From NCBI GenBank assembly GCA_025201375.1, contig JAIWZP010000002.1, positions 1,302,001-1,366,000 on the forward strand: DNA of 64,000 nt, read 5' to 3'. Each line of letters begins with the position of its first letter. Positions within the stretch are counted from its first letter, which is position 1. A program made the position numbers and the translations under genes. The notes beneath the pieces are model-generated. The model did no database searches. It worked only from the letters and a program-made list of their open reading frames with translations, and was not told the DNA's origin. Of this stretch, positions 20,883-31,803 are shown one piece after another. Source of the stretch: Gongronella butleri (Eukaryota; Mucoromycota; Mucoromycetes; Mucorales; Cunninghamellaceae).

Positions 20883-22693
20883 TCAGCCCAATTTCAATCT
20901 AAAGCCGCCCTTGTCTTCCTGGCCGGCAAAAATGGAGCCAGACAGCACATCGGACGCGTCACCACCGTGAACAGCCTGCGGTGCAGAAGGACTTTCAATG
21001 CGTTTCCTGCGAAAAAAAAAAAAAAAAGAAAAGCAAAGAAAAAAAAGGAAAAAGAGGGCATCAGTAAAAGCCATGGGCTGCTGCGACACAATCGATGGGC
21101 TTACTTTTCGCCTGAGCCCTTGGATGGCCAGGATGGGAAGAGTGCTGGGTCCTTTGGTGCTGGGCTTTCCCTGCAAAACAAAACAAAAATGAACAAAACC
21201 AATGTGAGTTGAGATGGCACGAGATTCATTGTGCGACGCGACGCGTGTCCAACTGAAGCCAGAAACGACATACTTGAAGTAAGGATGCTCCAATGCCTCT
21301 TCAGCTGTGATGCGATCCTCGGGGTCATAGGCAAGCAGCCTTGAAAGCAAGTCCATGCCCGCGTTTGTCAAGTAAGGGAGCTTGGAGCGTAGGTGGTTGC
21401 CGCTGCAAAAAGCACACGCACAAAGAGAGAGAGAGACGCGGTCAATACACGACATGTTCCTTGCGGCATTGAGGGCCGATGCGCGGATTTTTCTTACGTA
21501 TAATCTTTGAAATTGATATTTCCTGCATGTGGCAGGTCGCGGAAGCCGGGCCACGACTTGTCAGTGGGCATGCCCATGAGCTTGAAGATCTAAAACGAAT
21601 GTCGTAAGACTCCAATTTGCTCCCTGTCTCCTTTTTTTCACTTTTTTTATCCATTTTTTTTTTTTTACCTTGTCAATCTGATCGATTTCGCTGCGGCCAG
21701 GGACCAAGGGCTCGCCATTGATTAATTCTGCAAAAATGCATCCAATGGACCACATATCGATGGCCGTGGTATATTCTTTTGCACCGAGGAGCAGCTCAGG
21801 GGCGCGGTACCAGAGTGTGACGACGAGTTGGGTCATATGGCCCATTGGGCTGCCATAGAAGCGCGCCATGCCGAAATCAGCGACTTTGATCTGGCCACGA
21901 TTGTTGAGCAGCAGATTGCTGGTCTTGAGGTCGCGGTGGATGATCCAATTGTCGTGCATGAGCGCGACAGCCGATAACAGCTGCAACATCAGCGTCTTGA
22001 CCTCCGATTGCATAAATGTGATGCGCCTGTCGGTCATGAGCGACTTTAGGTCGTGGTCGATAAAGTCCATGACGATGAACACCCTGTCAAAAATCGAAGA
22101 AAAAGGAGGAAAATGGGCGATTAGCGCGTTTTGCATGATTTTGCACGCATTGGGCGGGCATTTGGATGAGCGCATTACTGATCAAGTCGTTGGCCCATGA
22201 CAATTTCACGGACACCGACGATGTTTGGATGCTGTGCGATCATAAGGGTGTGGATTTCACGCAAACTTGTGACAGGAAAGCCGTTTTTTTCCTTGTCGAG
22301 CTTTAATTTCTTGACAGCGACGATATCCCCTGTCACCTTGTCCTTTGCGCGAAAGACGATGCCGTACGATCCCTCCTCAATATGGTTCAGGCGCTGATAC
22401 TCGTCCACAGAGCGGCAGCTGGCGAGATATGTGACTAGGTGGGCGACAGACGAGGATTTGGCGGCTGGTGGTGCTTTTTGTGGTGGTGGCGAGCGTAGTG
22501 GTGGTGGTGGCGGGCGTGCAGAGACGGCGTGAGCGACGGCAGCAGCGATGGGGGCGACGACAGGCGCGGCGGGTGGGGCAACACTTGGTTTAGCAGGCTT
22601 TGTCTTTACAAGACGCGGGTGCTTGGCCTTGGGTGGCGGTACAGCGTCGTCGTCGTCGTCGTCCCACTTTGATTTTTTGGGCAAAGAAGACAT
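20883..22693 (-). CDS. CDK11: Cyclin-dependent kinase, CDK11/PITSLRE type (446 aa)
   Basis: Serine/threonine kinase linked in other eukaryotes to RNA polymerase II transcription and splicing. Exons in order: 22693-22179, 22083-21669, 21589-21498, 21402-21274, 21170-21105, 21006-20883. The N-terminal ~105 residues are acidic, then Pro/Ala/Lys-rich. The kinase domain follows: [13 protein letters not shown] (Gly-rich loop), AVKKLKL (ATP lysine), [13 protein letters not shown] (the PITSLRE helix, here PVTSLRE), [39 protein letters not shown] and SIGCIFAEL. The tail [13 protein letters not shown] and terminal GGFRLKLG match CDK11 C-termini. DFGMAR replaces the usual DFGLAR. A run of 40 A lies about 50 nt upstream of the ATG. 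CDK10 is the nearest alternative, but the tail favours CDK11. Confidence 0.93.
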
Positions 22694-22743
22694 TATAAAA
22701 AGGAGTGTGTGTGTGTGCGAGGGGGGAAAAAAATCTATTTGCA

Positions 22744-22744
<1 letters not shown>

Positions 22745-22784
<40 letters not shown>
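22745..22784. repeat. Homopolymer (A)40 on plus strand upstream of CDK11
   Basis: Forty uninterrupted A, i.e. a T40 tract in the CDK11 5' leader or promoter when read on the coding strand. Confidence 0.95.
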
Positions 22785-22786
<2 letters not shown>

Positions 22787-22855
22787 CAAAAAAGCAGCGG
22801 AAAAGTGAAAGAAAGATCGGGGGCGGGGTGTTGTTTTTCATTCCTTTTTTTTTTA

Positions 22856-23582
22856 TTATTGCGTCTCGTTAGTGGATTCGTACTCGGTATGGCCAAAATG
22901 AGCCATGTCATGGGGGTTATGTTTAATGTAGTCCATGTATTTTGGATGCTTGTCGTCGACGGTATAATTCATCGCCTCATACAGGCGCAATTGGTGCAGA
23001 AATCCTTCGTTCGGATTGATAAAGGGCCGCTCGCGCTTGATCCGCGCCAATGCTTCTCTGAACCGCAGTCGATCGCGCTGCATCAGATATGCCGTCACCA
23101 CCGTCGCGCTGCGCGACACGCCTGCCATACAATGCACTAGCACCGCCTCATTCGCATCCTGGGCTACTTGTATAAACGCGTTTGTTTCGTCAAAATGCTT
23201 CATGATATTCGCCTTTGCCATGTCGGCAATGGGTATGATCTATGGGGGGGGAAATCCGGATGAGCCGTGTTGCAAATGCGAATTGCGCCAAAGCCGCCCT
23301 TACCTTGTGCTCTACTACATCTTGATCTATTTCGTTTTTGTGAAAGTGGCCTATGGAAAGCACGCGTCGGATCTTGTTCTTTTTGATGAATTGGCCTGAC
23401 ATGGCCGTGAAGCCGCCCAACCAGATATTGGGCAATACCTCTTGCGCTTTGCTCCTCATCAGGATCCCGCCTTGCTTACCGCCGCTGTCGGGAAGACGCT
23501 CAAACAGGTGCTCGTGGTTTTCAATGCTGTGAGGAACACTGTCGTCGTCTTCTGCGGCTTGTTTTACGTTCTCGTCGCGCAT
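22856..23582 (-). CDS. Dual-specificity protein phosphatase (220 aa)
   Basis: Exons 23582-23304 and 23239-22856, phase 0. The catalytic loop HCMAGVSRSAT fits HCxxGxxRS, with the nucleophilic Cys in exon 2. The general-acid Asp is likely within IIPIADMAKANI, at the exon join. The domain opens with EVLPNIWLGGFTAM, as in other small DUSPs (typically 'I-P-LYLG----A'), and includes RVLSIGHF. AYLMQRDRLRFREAL and INPNEGFLHQLRLYE follow the P-loop, both standard for the DSPc fold. The N-terminal ~45 residues are acidic and polar. There is no CH2 or kinase-interaction motif, so it is an atypical small DUSP. Target kinases are unknown. Confidence 0.9.
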
Positions 23583-23966
23583 AAAGGAAAAGTGGAACAA
23601 AAAAAAGCAAAGAAAAGGTGGGGGGAAGAGCGGCGAAAAAAGCGAGCTTGATTTTTTTAACAAGGGGAGAATGAAATTGGGCGGCTGCGCATATCCTGTT
23701 ACTGGCATCTTGGCACTTTTGTACCTTTTTTGCTATCTATCAATTCTTGGATGCAATGGCAAAAATTTCTTTAATATCGAAATGACCTAGAGATCGACAT
23801 GAGCGAGAAAAAAAAAATAAGACTACAACAACAAGGGGTGGGTTGGGGGATGAATTGGCAAGGGGGGGTGGTGGGAGGAGCGAAAGGAGGGGTGATGGGG
23901 GAATGCTAAACGATAAAAAGTATAAAAAGAGGAAAACGAGGGGGGTCTAGAGTGCAAGGATTGGGC
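23583..23966. other. Gap between Chs7 3' end and DUSP start
   Basis: G-rich on the plus strand (23820-23900), T/C-rich on the coding strand. It holds the DUSP promoter and the chs7 3' UTR. Confidence 0.5.
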
Positions 23967-25151
23967 TCAATAGGGGTGTTCGCCTTGGTGATATTGCTGG
24001 CCATAATTCTTGGCAGGGACGGGGGGTGTCTGATTGCCGGGAGTGTGGCCAAAGGGCGGTGTGGCCTGGTAGGGCGCATTGAGCTCGTCGTCGGCCATCA
24101 ATTCCTTGACCTCCCAAACATTTTGCTTGGAGCCGACGGAGAACTCGAGGTCCTCCTTGGTGATCGAGTCCCAATACTTGTAGACCATCATGACGGACAA
24201 GAGTGTGCAGATGGCGCCAAAGAAGAGGCCGTCGACATAATGCTTGACGGCGTCGCAGATGGCGACAGAGAAGACAAACATGAGGACGATGCCAATGATG
24301 AAGAACGCGGTGCCAAACAGAATGTCACCAAGGGGCCAGCGGTCGTCCAGCGTGTTGACCACCAGGATGATTTGCGAGATGACATAGACGACAAAGCAAA
24401 CGCCATTGATGATGAAGAAAAAGGCCCACAGTGCGCCAGGCGAACTGTACGAAAAGGGCGACAGGTTCTTGAACGTGCAAATCGAGATGGCGCCGACAAC
24501 CAAAAAGATCACAAGAGAGCTAATGCGAATCGACCACAAAGACAGGGGCGTGCCATCTTCGGCAAATTGGAACCCAACAAAGCCATTAAGCAGCAGGCAC
24601 CAGAAAGTCGCGCTGATTAGGCCCATGTGTATGGCTGCAAACCACTATAAAAGAGCAAAAACAAAGAATGGCAATTGAGCTTGGCTGCATGCAAATGGGC
24701 TGGTTTTTTTTTTCGGGCTTTACGGGATAGACACCAGAGGAGATGGGGATGATGCTGGTGACGAGCAGCATTTCCATAAAAGTACACAGCATATACAAGT
24801 AGAAAAACATGACAATTTCCTTGCGACCGACGGCGGTGTACTTTGAGCGGATGTGGTAAATCATGATGGCCGTCATGATGATGGCCACAATGTCAATGAT
24901 GAGCGTGGCTATGAAAAAAAAAAAAGAGTGTGTGCATAAGCAATTGGCGTGCCATTGGGACGTTCCCAGGTCGGCCCAAGGGGCTTCTTACCGGGTTGGA
25001 ATATGAGGTTGCCACCGAGATCGACGTTACGCGAATAACACACGGGTTCAATGCCATCGTACTGGCCCAACATGGGGCACAAGCTCAGGGCGACCGTCTT
25101 GCACACACCCTCAAAGTTGAAGGCGTCAAATTGGTATGTGATAGCCACCAT
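23967..25151 (-). CDS. CHS7: Chitin synthase export chaperone Chs7 (340 aa)
   Basis: ER membrane chaperone needed for export of chitin synthase III in fungi. Exons in order: 25151-24992, 24908-24724, 24644-23967. Diagnostic words are conserved: CPMLGQYDGIEPVCYSRN near the N-terminus, then SKYTAVGRKEIVMFFYLYML. GFVGFQFAEDGTPLSLW follows, then TLDDRWPLGDILFG, and finally MMVYKYWDSITKEDLEFSVG with WEVKEL. About seven hydrophobic segments are visible, as in the family. The last ~35 residues are Pro/Gln/His-rich and not conserved. This gene is one of the strongest indications that the organism is a fungus. The start at 25151 gives the usual short extracellular N-terminus. Confidence 0.95.
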
Positions 25152-28100
25152 GGTGTGCGTCTGCTTTGAAACAATACAATAAAAAAAAAGAGAGGGAAGA
25201 AAGAGAATTGAGAAAAAACAAAAAGCGCCCACTTTATTTTTAGATTTGACCCGAAATAGCCCAAAGCACGCCTCTTTTTACAGCCGCCGCGGCTGGCCAA
25301 TCAGATTTTACTTGTCAAAGCACACGAACCTCCTCTTGCTCACCACCGGCCCTCAGCTCGTAAAGAACACAATGGTCCACCTTGTCGCTGACCCATTGGC
25401 CACACCAATGGCAAAAAAAAATTTGTCAGGTCCCTGGAAATTGGCCCAGGGTAAGCCCTAGAAAATGATCGGCTGAGTCAATTGCTTTTGTTTGTTGCTA
25501 CCTGCCTTTTTTTTTTTTTTCGCTCAATGGCTTTACTGAATTGCTAGGCGCGCAACAGCAGCTGGGTGCTGGATTTTGAAGTGGCTGATGCCTGCGTCAA
25601 GCGAATGTACAATGCTAATGCGCTTGTAAACGACGTTTTTTGTCCATCAGTTGTCATTCTCACTCTGCCAAAGGGCCGCTCGCCTATACAGTACTAGCAT
25701 TTTGCGGAAGGCCGAATCTGGTCGCCCTATTTCTCACCTTTGTGCAGGCGCTGGGACGGAGCGTCGTCTCTTAATCAATTGCTGCAATATTTGATCAATG
25801 GCCATCCGCAGCTGCGCACCAGATCAAGTGACACCATTGGCACAATCGCTTTTGACGAGACCGCCAGAGCACTGCGCCACTCGCAGGCACTCATCATTTG
25901 TCCTAAATGACTCGCTGTGCTATCATATCAAAACTTGGCTATAAAAGATCGATGAGTCGCTAACAGCGTGCGCATCTCTGTATGCAAGGCAATGATTTGA
26001 AAGTTCTCGCGACGCGCATTGATGTCCTGGAACCACAATGAGCTTTGGGCTTCGTCGGACAAATCGCGTCGAGAGTGTGGAATACGTATCATTTGCGCAA
26101 AAGGGAGTCGATAAAACATACAACAGCGCTCTGGGAGTGGCCCCATTAGATGTTTTGACTCGGGTTTACTCATTAATCTGAAATACAGTAAAATTCAGGG
26201 ATGAATTACAATATACCGTTCCCAAGCAAGTCGCCTTTTTTAAAGATCAAGTCCGGCAAACTTGCCTTGAAAGAGCGGTGCGCACACTGTAGCGCTTACA
26301 TACCACCGTACAGTACTGTACTGTATGATAGGAGCAGGCGCCGTCCCCACGTCGCCCAAGACGCACGCATCCACGTAATACTCACGATACAGTTCAGTAT
26401 GATACCTCGAAATTGCTGCAAAATTTGAGCGAAATTGCCAAATACATACGTATGAAGTATGATAATTCTCGAAATTCAGCGATTTACCGTGCAATTTGGA
26501 TTGTCGAACACAATTTTTACAGTACTAATGGACTTCATATTATACTGTAATAATACGATACTGTACAAAACATCATACAGCAACCGAGCAGCAACGCATT
26601 AGAACACTGCCCAAAAAAAGCACAAACATTTGCCCTTTAATACGGCAACTCGGCAAGGCGTGCTTTTCAGACTTTACCGGCCTACAGTATTGTGCCTCCA
26701 GAAATTTTTTTACAGCCTGCTCGCCCGCCAATGAAACCTGCTGCGTCACGGCATAAACTGTAGCCCTGTGTTCAAGACAGACCCGCCCGATTTTTTTGGA
26801 CTCGAAAATGCAAAGTATCTCCTATTTGTACTATTTTGCATTCATCTGGCCATCTTCATGGTCGACCCCGCTCAAAAATAGCTGCATCGAATTCAACGCG
26901 AAATTTGCAACAAAAAAGTTTAAACCCTCAAAGCGCTACGACCACGCACTTTTGAAAAATTCAGGGGTCACTCAGAGGTCATCCAGGGGTCACACATTTC
27001 AATCTCAGAAAAACCTAATTTGGACATTTTCGAACTCCGAGTGATCAATGCATCCCAAACAGGTGACACCGACAATTTGCTATTGGCAGACAAAATGGCA
27101 AGTCGCCTCCTCACCTTAAAAAAAAGCCCAAAGAGTGATGCGAACGGTGATCGACTGAGAAAAAGTGCCTACTTTGGTCAAGATTTTTGTGTAAAAATTT
27201 AAGGTTTGACACTTCCAAACTAAGGTGCGTGGATTGCATGGAATTTTTATTTTTTTTATTTTTTATTTTTTATTTTTTATTTTGCACATTTTTATGCGTT
27301 GAATGGGTTGCAGCAGCAGGCTGGTGGTGATGAAATGACCGATCCAAAAAGTTAAAACACAAGCTAGCGCACTGCAAGTCATCCCATTCGGTGCTTTGCC
27401 CTCCTGTTTGTTGGTAAAACTGAAATAAAAATTATAGATTTATTAGACCGTTGTCGAGCAAAACGCAATCAAAGATTTTGATGAAAAAGTGAATTTTCTC
27501 TGCGAGTTTTAGCCGTCCATCAACGAAACTTGTCTCATTCGATAGAGATGCAAGAGGTGCCTTTGACACGTTAAAAGATCCGCGTGTTGTCGAAACCGTT
27601 GCCGAGAACAGCGAGATTGAAAAATTTTGTCATGTTTGAGCGATATTCACAAGCGTACCCTCGAGGGTCACGAGGGTCACGCATCGGCCAAATACTGTAA
27701 ACATTCCAGAAATGACGTCCGAGCGTACGTATCTCTTCTGAATGGTACATTCATCCCGATCAAAGAAGACTTTGACCAAGACATTGTTTAAATTGTAAGA
27801 ATGTCGATATTTTGGATTCATCTGCTCAACGACTCAAAATGGACCTCTGGTTTTCAACGCCATGTTGAAAAAAACACGACGAAATGGCCTAATGAACCAA
27901 TTTTTGAGGCGATCCACTCCTCACGGTTTGCAGTGTTTTTATACTGTAGATTACTGTATTATTGCACTTGTGAAAAACGGCATTTTTGGGGACTTGGGGG
28001 GTTAAGAGTGGCAAAAACGTCGGAGGGCGAAGACGCGACGCGTTTCGCGTCTCGGGCGCGTCAATTCCGCAGCAGTGTCTCATTTTGACAATGTGAAATG

Positions 28101-28190
28101 GAACACAAATCTTTTGTTTACCAATTTTTTTTTTTTTACTCTACTACTGCATTCGTTGGTGTTGGCGTCTTTTTTTGGTGAACGAAAAGG
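25152..28190. other. 3-kb AT-rich gene-poor stretch
   Basis: I see no protein-coding gene. The stretch has a T-run at 25508-25521, TACAGTACTGTACTGTA-like inverted words near 26300-26330 and 26520-26580, and an A/T low-complexity tract at 27244-27283. Short open frames have no conserved motif. Confidence 0.45.
27244..27283. repeat. Low-complexity (T5-7 A) tract
   Basis: Repeating TTTTTTATT units, about 40 bp. Confidence 0.85.
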
Positions 28191-28197
28191 TATAAAA
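28191..28197 (+). promoter_or_regulatory. TATA box of the HMG-box gene
   Basis: TATAAAA lies 91 nt upstream of the ATG at 28282, followed by a GC-rich then pyrimidine-rich leader. This is a plausible core promoter. Confidence 0.45.
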
Positions 28198-28281
28198 TGG
28201 GGCGCGTGGACTCCGCCATTTATCATTTTCTTCCCCTGTTCCACTTTTTTTTTTCTCTCTTTCCACTTTTGCTCTTCTCTC

Positions 28282-29853
28282 ATGGCCTCTGAGACGCCTT
28301 CTTCTGCAGCGTCCGGTTCTGTGCCGGTCGATATCGACAACCTGGGTTCTGGGCCCGGCTCGCGGTCGCTTTTAGCCCATTTGGAGCGCGCGGCACTGGA
28401 CTATCGGTTTGTTTGTCCGCACTGCCACAAGCAAGCTCGCTACACGTTGCATCTCTCTGAATCGTTGACAGGCACGTTGTCCGCCTACTTTTCGACGCCG
28501 TGCTGCTTCCTTGGGACTCTAAAGCCAAGCGAGTTGCTGAGCAAAATGAACGAGCAGGCGCCACGCACGCGAGCCGGGCGGCTGTCGGGTACAGGCGCTG
28601 ACGACGACATTGGCCACACGGTGCTGGACCTCCAGCGGGAGGTGGAAGGACTCCGCACGCGTATGGTGTCGCTGGCGGATGGACAGTTGGCGTTACAAAA
28701 GCACACGGACCAAGTTAACATGGACGTGACCAAGGATTTGGATCTTGTCTTTGATCAATTGGACCTTCTCGCTGGCAACAAAAACAAGTTTGGAAGTAGC
28801 ATCACGACGAAAACGGAGGAGATGCGGAAATTGAAGCGAGCTCAGGAGGAGGAAGCGCGAAAGGAACTTCTTGATCGTATCGACTCGCTTGCACGAGACA
28901 ATGTTGCGTTGGAAACCCACGTCGGCAGTCTCCAGACCACTATTATGTTGATTCAGGGTCGTTTGAACGAAATAGACCCCGCCAAGGGCAAGTCCTCGCC
29001 TTTTTTCATCCCCAAACCGCACATTGTCATGCCGTCGCCCAACCCCAAGGCGAATTCTGCCGCAGACGCCACCAAGACAAGCTCTCCCATCATGAAAACC
29101 TCTTTCGCCAACATGGCATCGGAAGCCGCCTCGTTTTTTGCTGCGCCGCCTCGAATTCCCACCGCCATGCAGCCCTTGGTCCCCCAAAAAGCCCAAAAAG
29201 CCCAAAAAGTCCAAAGAATCAACGCCAAATGCGCCATAACTTTCCCTCCATATCAATGTTCCCCGTCTTGCTCTCACAACCGCCTCATTATCAAGCCAAA
29301 AAAAACTGTGCCGAAAATTGCCTCGCCTGTCGCCGAATCGGCGACCCCCGCAGCACCCAATTGTACCATCAGCAGCCCCAAACAATCCAACACCACCACC
29401 ATTGCCTCAATACCACCAAATCAAACGTTACCCCAGCCGTACACGCTAAATGATTCTGTCGTGGGAAGCAGCAGCAGCTCTACAACGCCAAATTCAGTGT
29501 CGTCGTCACCATCCATTGCAACAGCGCCTGCCACCACGTCAACCCCAGTCACCAGCAAAGCACCCGAAGCTCCCACGGCAGAGTCTGCTGCATCTGTGCC
29601 GATCCCAAGACCTGTCAATGGCGATGGCAAGCGTGGTCCCAAGCGCCCTTTGTCTGCCTACATGTTCTATAGCATGATGGTCCGCGAGAAAGTGAAAAAT
29701 GACAACCCTGATGCAACATTTGGCCAAATCGGCAATCTCATTGGAGAACAATGGAAAGCGCTCTCGGATGCAGAAAAGCAGTATTACGTTGACCGCAGTG
29801 TCGGCGATCTTGAGCGCTACCAAAGGGAAAGCAAGTTTTACGACTTGACCTAG
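28282..29853 (+). CDS. HMG-box protein with N-terminal Cys motif and coiled coil (523 aa)
   Basis: Single-exon gene. Residues ~449-519 form an HMG box: KRGPKRPLSAYMFYSMMVRE, GQIGNLIGEQWKALSDAEK and KQYYVDRS. This is close to Nhp6/HMGB boxes, which bend DNA without strong sequence preference. The N-terminus has FVCPHCHKQARY and, ~35 residues on, TPCCF, a possible small zinc site. Residues ~115-215 are rich in Leu/Glu/Lys heptads (LQREVEGLRTRMVSLADGQL), so a coiled coil is likely. The middle is a Pro/Ser/Ala/Lys-rich linker. A chromatin or transcription role is inferred from the HMG box alone. I do not recognise the full architecture. An AATAAA lies 45 nt after the stop. Confidence 0.85.
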   Translation: MASETPSSAASGSVPVDIDNLGSGPGSRSLLAHLERAALDYRFVCPHCHKQARYTLHLSESLTGTLSAYFSTPCCFLGTLKPSELLSKMNEQAPRTRAGRLSGTGADDDIGHTVLDLQREVEGLRTRMVSLADGQLALQKHTDQVNMDVTKDLDLVFDQLDLLAGNKNKFGSSITTKTEEMRKLKRAQEEEARKELLDRIDSLARDNVALETHVGSLQTTIMLIQGRLNEIDPAKGKSSPFFIPKPHIVMPSPNPKANSAADATKTSSPIMKTSFANMASEAASFFAAPPRIPTAMQPLVPQKAQKAQKVQRINAKCAITFPPYQCSPSCSHNRLIIKPKKTVPKIASPVAESATPAAPNCTISSPKQSNTTTIASIPPNQTLPQPYTLNDSVVGSSSSSTTPNSVSSSPSIATAPATTSTPVTSKAPEAPTAESAASVPIPRPVNGDGKRGPKRPLSAYMFYSMMVREKVKNDNPDATFGQIGNLIGEQWKALSDAEKQYYVDRSVGDLERYQRESKFYDLT

Positions 29854-29898
29854 CACACAGCCAATTCGATTTTTTTTATCTGATGCTCATTCGAATGA

Positions 29899-29904
29899 AA
29901 TAAA
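29899..29904 (+). promoter_or_regulatory. Candidate polyadenylation signal AATAAA
   Basis: AATAAA lies 45 nt after the HMG-box gene stop codon. Confidence 0.5.
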
Positions 29905-30391
29905 AGCACTCCTTTTTCAATCAAAAATGGAAACAATAGAAAACAAAAGACGCAAAGCACGGCCATTTCTGTGGATGCTCTTGTTTTCTACCTGGCCCCA
30001 TTTCTTCGTGTATCTCTTTGGCATTCAATGCGTGGCATAGAAATTTATTTACCTAGCATATCGGTCGTCACTCAGATTAAATCGCAAAAAAAAAAAAAAA
30101 AAAAAAAAAAAAGCGCGACGAGACGAGTCCTACGACTGCTGCGCCACCACCGCGACGCGTCTCTTCCGTCTGTTTCTCCTATTGCTCGATTATGATTGTC
30201 TGTTTATTGCTGTCAAGCATATGTGCTATTCAATTCTTTTTCTTTGGCTGTTCTGGGCTCGCTTTTGCCGATCGCAGTGGCAGCAGCAACAAAATTTAGT
30301 CATTTTCACAGCCTCTGGTATCATAAAATGCGGCCTCCCTTTTTGTTTGCTTTGTTTTCACTCTTTCATTGCTGTCCATTCTTCTCCCACT
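29905..30391. other. Intergenic after the HMG-box gene
   Basis: A run of about 26 A near 30087-30112. No gene seen. Confidence 0.5.
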
Positions 30392-30873
30392 ATGGCTCCT
30401 TCCATAGCGCTCCAATTGGCTTTTAACACCTTTGAAGACCTGCTGCACATGATCGACGATCTCGTGGGCATCTTAAAAACTTGTGGAGGAGGATGAAGGG
30501 TGCTCCAGCACGCTGTCCGTCGAGAAAATGCTGCGCGTCTTGCGCAATTGGAGGGCGAATACGGAGAAATAAAAAATGCGTCTCTTGGAAAATTGCATTG
30601 ATGAAAAAGTGCAAGGCAGTGGTGGATAAGCGCATGAAGGTCGCAAACTTGGAGCACCGGCACGTGATTGCCCGACAAGGAAGCATTTGACGCGCCCAAA
30701 CCAGTCTGACGCCTGCCCAGGTTGCAAGTCCATTACCATCTGAAGTTTCTGTCGCAGTCTCTCCCTTGCACTCACCATCCTTAGACGTCAACAAGTGGAC
30801 CCCCCTTGACATCTCGCTGGTCCACTTTTTGATTGCAACGCCCCTTTTTTTTACTTTCCTCTCATCAGTCTGA
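30392..30873 (+). pseudogene. Decayed copy of the neighbouring coiled-coil gene
   Basis: After a pyrimidine-rich leader like that of the HMG gene, an ATG at 30392 reads MAPSIALQLAFNTFEDLLHM and soon hits a stop. Protein-like sequence then continues in shifted frames: ENAARLAQLEGEYGEIKNAS, then VDKRMKVANLEHRHVIARQ. The end reads QVASPLPSEVSVAVSPLHSP up to a TGA at 30871. The last part resembles KVATPIANGEASVAISTPL of the intact gene at 31348, in the same relative place. At least three frame changes and several stops mean no full-length product. I infer a tandem duplicate that has lost function. Introns could explain one break but not all. Confidence 0.5.
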
Positions 30874-31347
30874 GTAAAAAAAAAAAAAATATGAATAGCC
30901 CATCTCATGCCACGGCTCTCCCGCTTTTCCTTTTTCCCGTCGACAAAAAGCCGTCAAAAATCGATGAATATGATAAAGAAAAGGCTGATTTACTGTTCCA
31001 TCCCTATTTTCTTTACGATGTTTCATTAAAACACGCTGCGTGTCTTGTGTGCGAGACACGCCATTCAACATTGCCGAGACAAACAGCGCCTTGTGATGAT
31101 TCACAATTGCAACCTCTTCCATCCCAATAAGCGAAAAAAGGGTTAAAAGGTGTCTCTGGCTGCACAATTGACCTTTTATCAGCTGCATCTTTTAAAATGT
31201 TGTCAATGGGTCGATGAAAAACAAAAAAATTCACAGCCCTCCCCCGCCAATGGCGCTTTTTATGTCGCCTTGGACGGCTGTCGCCCTTTTTTTCTTTTTC
31301 TTTTTCTTCTTTTTTTCACATTTGTTTTTTTTTCTGTTTCTCTCGAT
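30874..31347. other. Spacer and leader of the coiled-coil gene
   Basis: No gene. T/C-rich for ~70 nt before the ATG at 31348. Confidence 0.5.
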
Positions 31348-31803
31348 ATGGTGATCCATCAGCCCGCTTCCGACGCCAATCCCGAGCTGCGTCGCGTTTT
31401 GGATGAGCTTGTCGACGAACACAATGACGTTGCAGGCCTCTGTGACGGTCTTGAGGATCTCTACAACTCGGTCGAAAAGGGCTTGGCGGATTTGGAGTGC
31501 TACAAGTCGATTGACAAGCGATTGGAGGCACTGGACGCGCGTATTTCCAATATCCACGCCGACGTCGTTCAGATGAAAGCAAAGCTTGACAAATTGGATG
31601 ACGGCATGCAAAAAGTCCTGATGTGCGTCAAGAAACAGTTGAAGAAACGCAAGGTGGCCACACCCATCGCCAATGGTGAAGCATCCGTCGCCATCTCGAC
31701 CCCGCTGTGCCCAACACAAGAAGCCACTTCATCCACTACCACCATCCAGGTGTCGGCGCGTCGCCACGCCGAGCAGCCCAACCCGATGAAATCGCAAAAC
31801 TAA
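31348..31803 (+). CDS. Small coiled-coil protein (151 aa), unknown function
   Basis: Single-exon frame from an ATG after a pyrimidine-rich leader. Residues ~10-110 are almost entirely predicted helix with heptads (LRRVLDELVDEHNDVAGL, LEALDARISNIHADVVQMKA, KLDKLDDGMQKVL) ending in KKQLKKRK. The last ~45 residues are Ser/Thr/Pro-rich. There is no membrane segment or signal peptide. The layout (coiled coil plus basic end) suggests a dimerising adaptor or nuclear protein; I cannot name a family. A decayed relative lies just upstream at 30392-30873. Confidence 0.6.
   Translation: MVIHQPASDANPELRRVLDELVDEHNDVAGLCDGLEDLYNSVEKGLADLECYKSIDKRLEALDARISNIHADVVQMKAKLDKLDDGMQKVLMCVKKQLKKRKVATPIANGEASVAISTPLCPTQEATSSTTTIQVSARRHAEQPNPMKSQN

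Noticed and set aside
22745..22784. A40 run as a retrotransposon poly(A) tail
   Set aside because: No reverse transcriptase, LINE/SINE body or target-site duplication beside it; similar runs occur throughout introns here.
23952..24620. 222-codon plus-strand frame
   Set aside because: Antisense to the Chs7 exon 3; composition mirrors membrane-protein codons.
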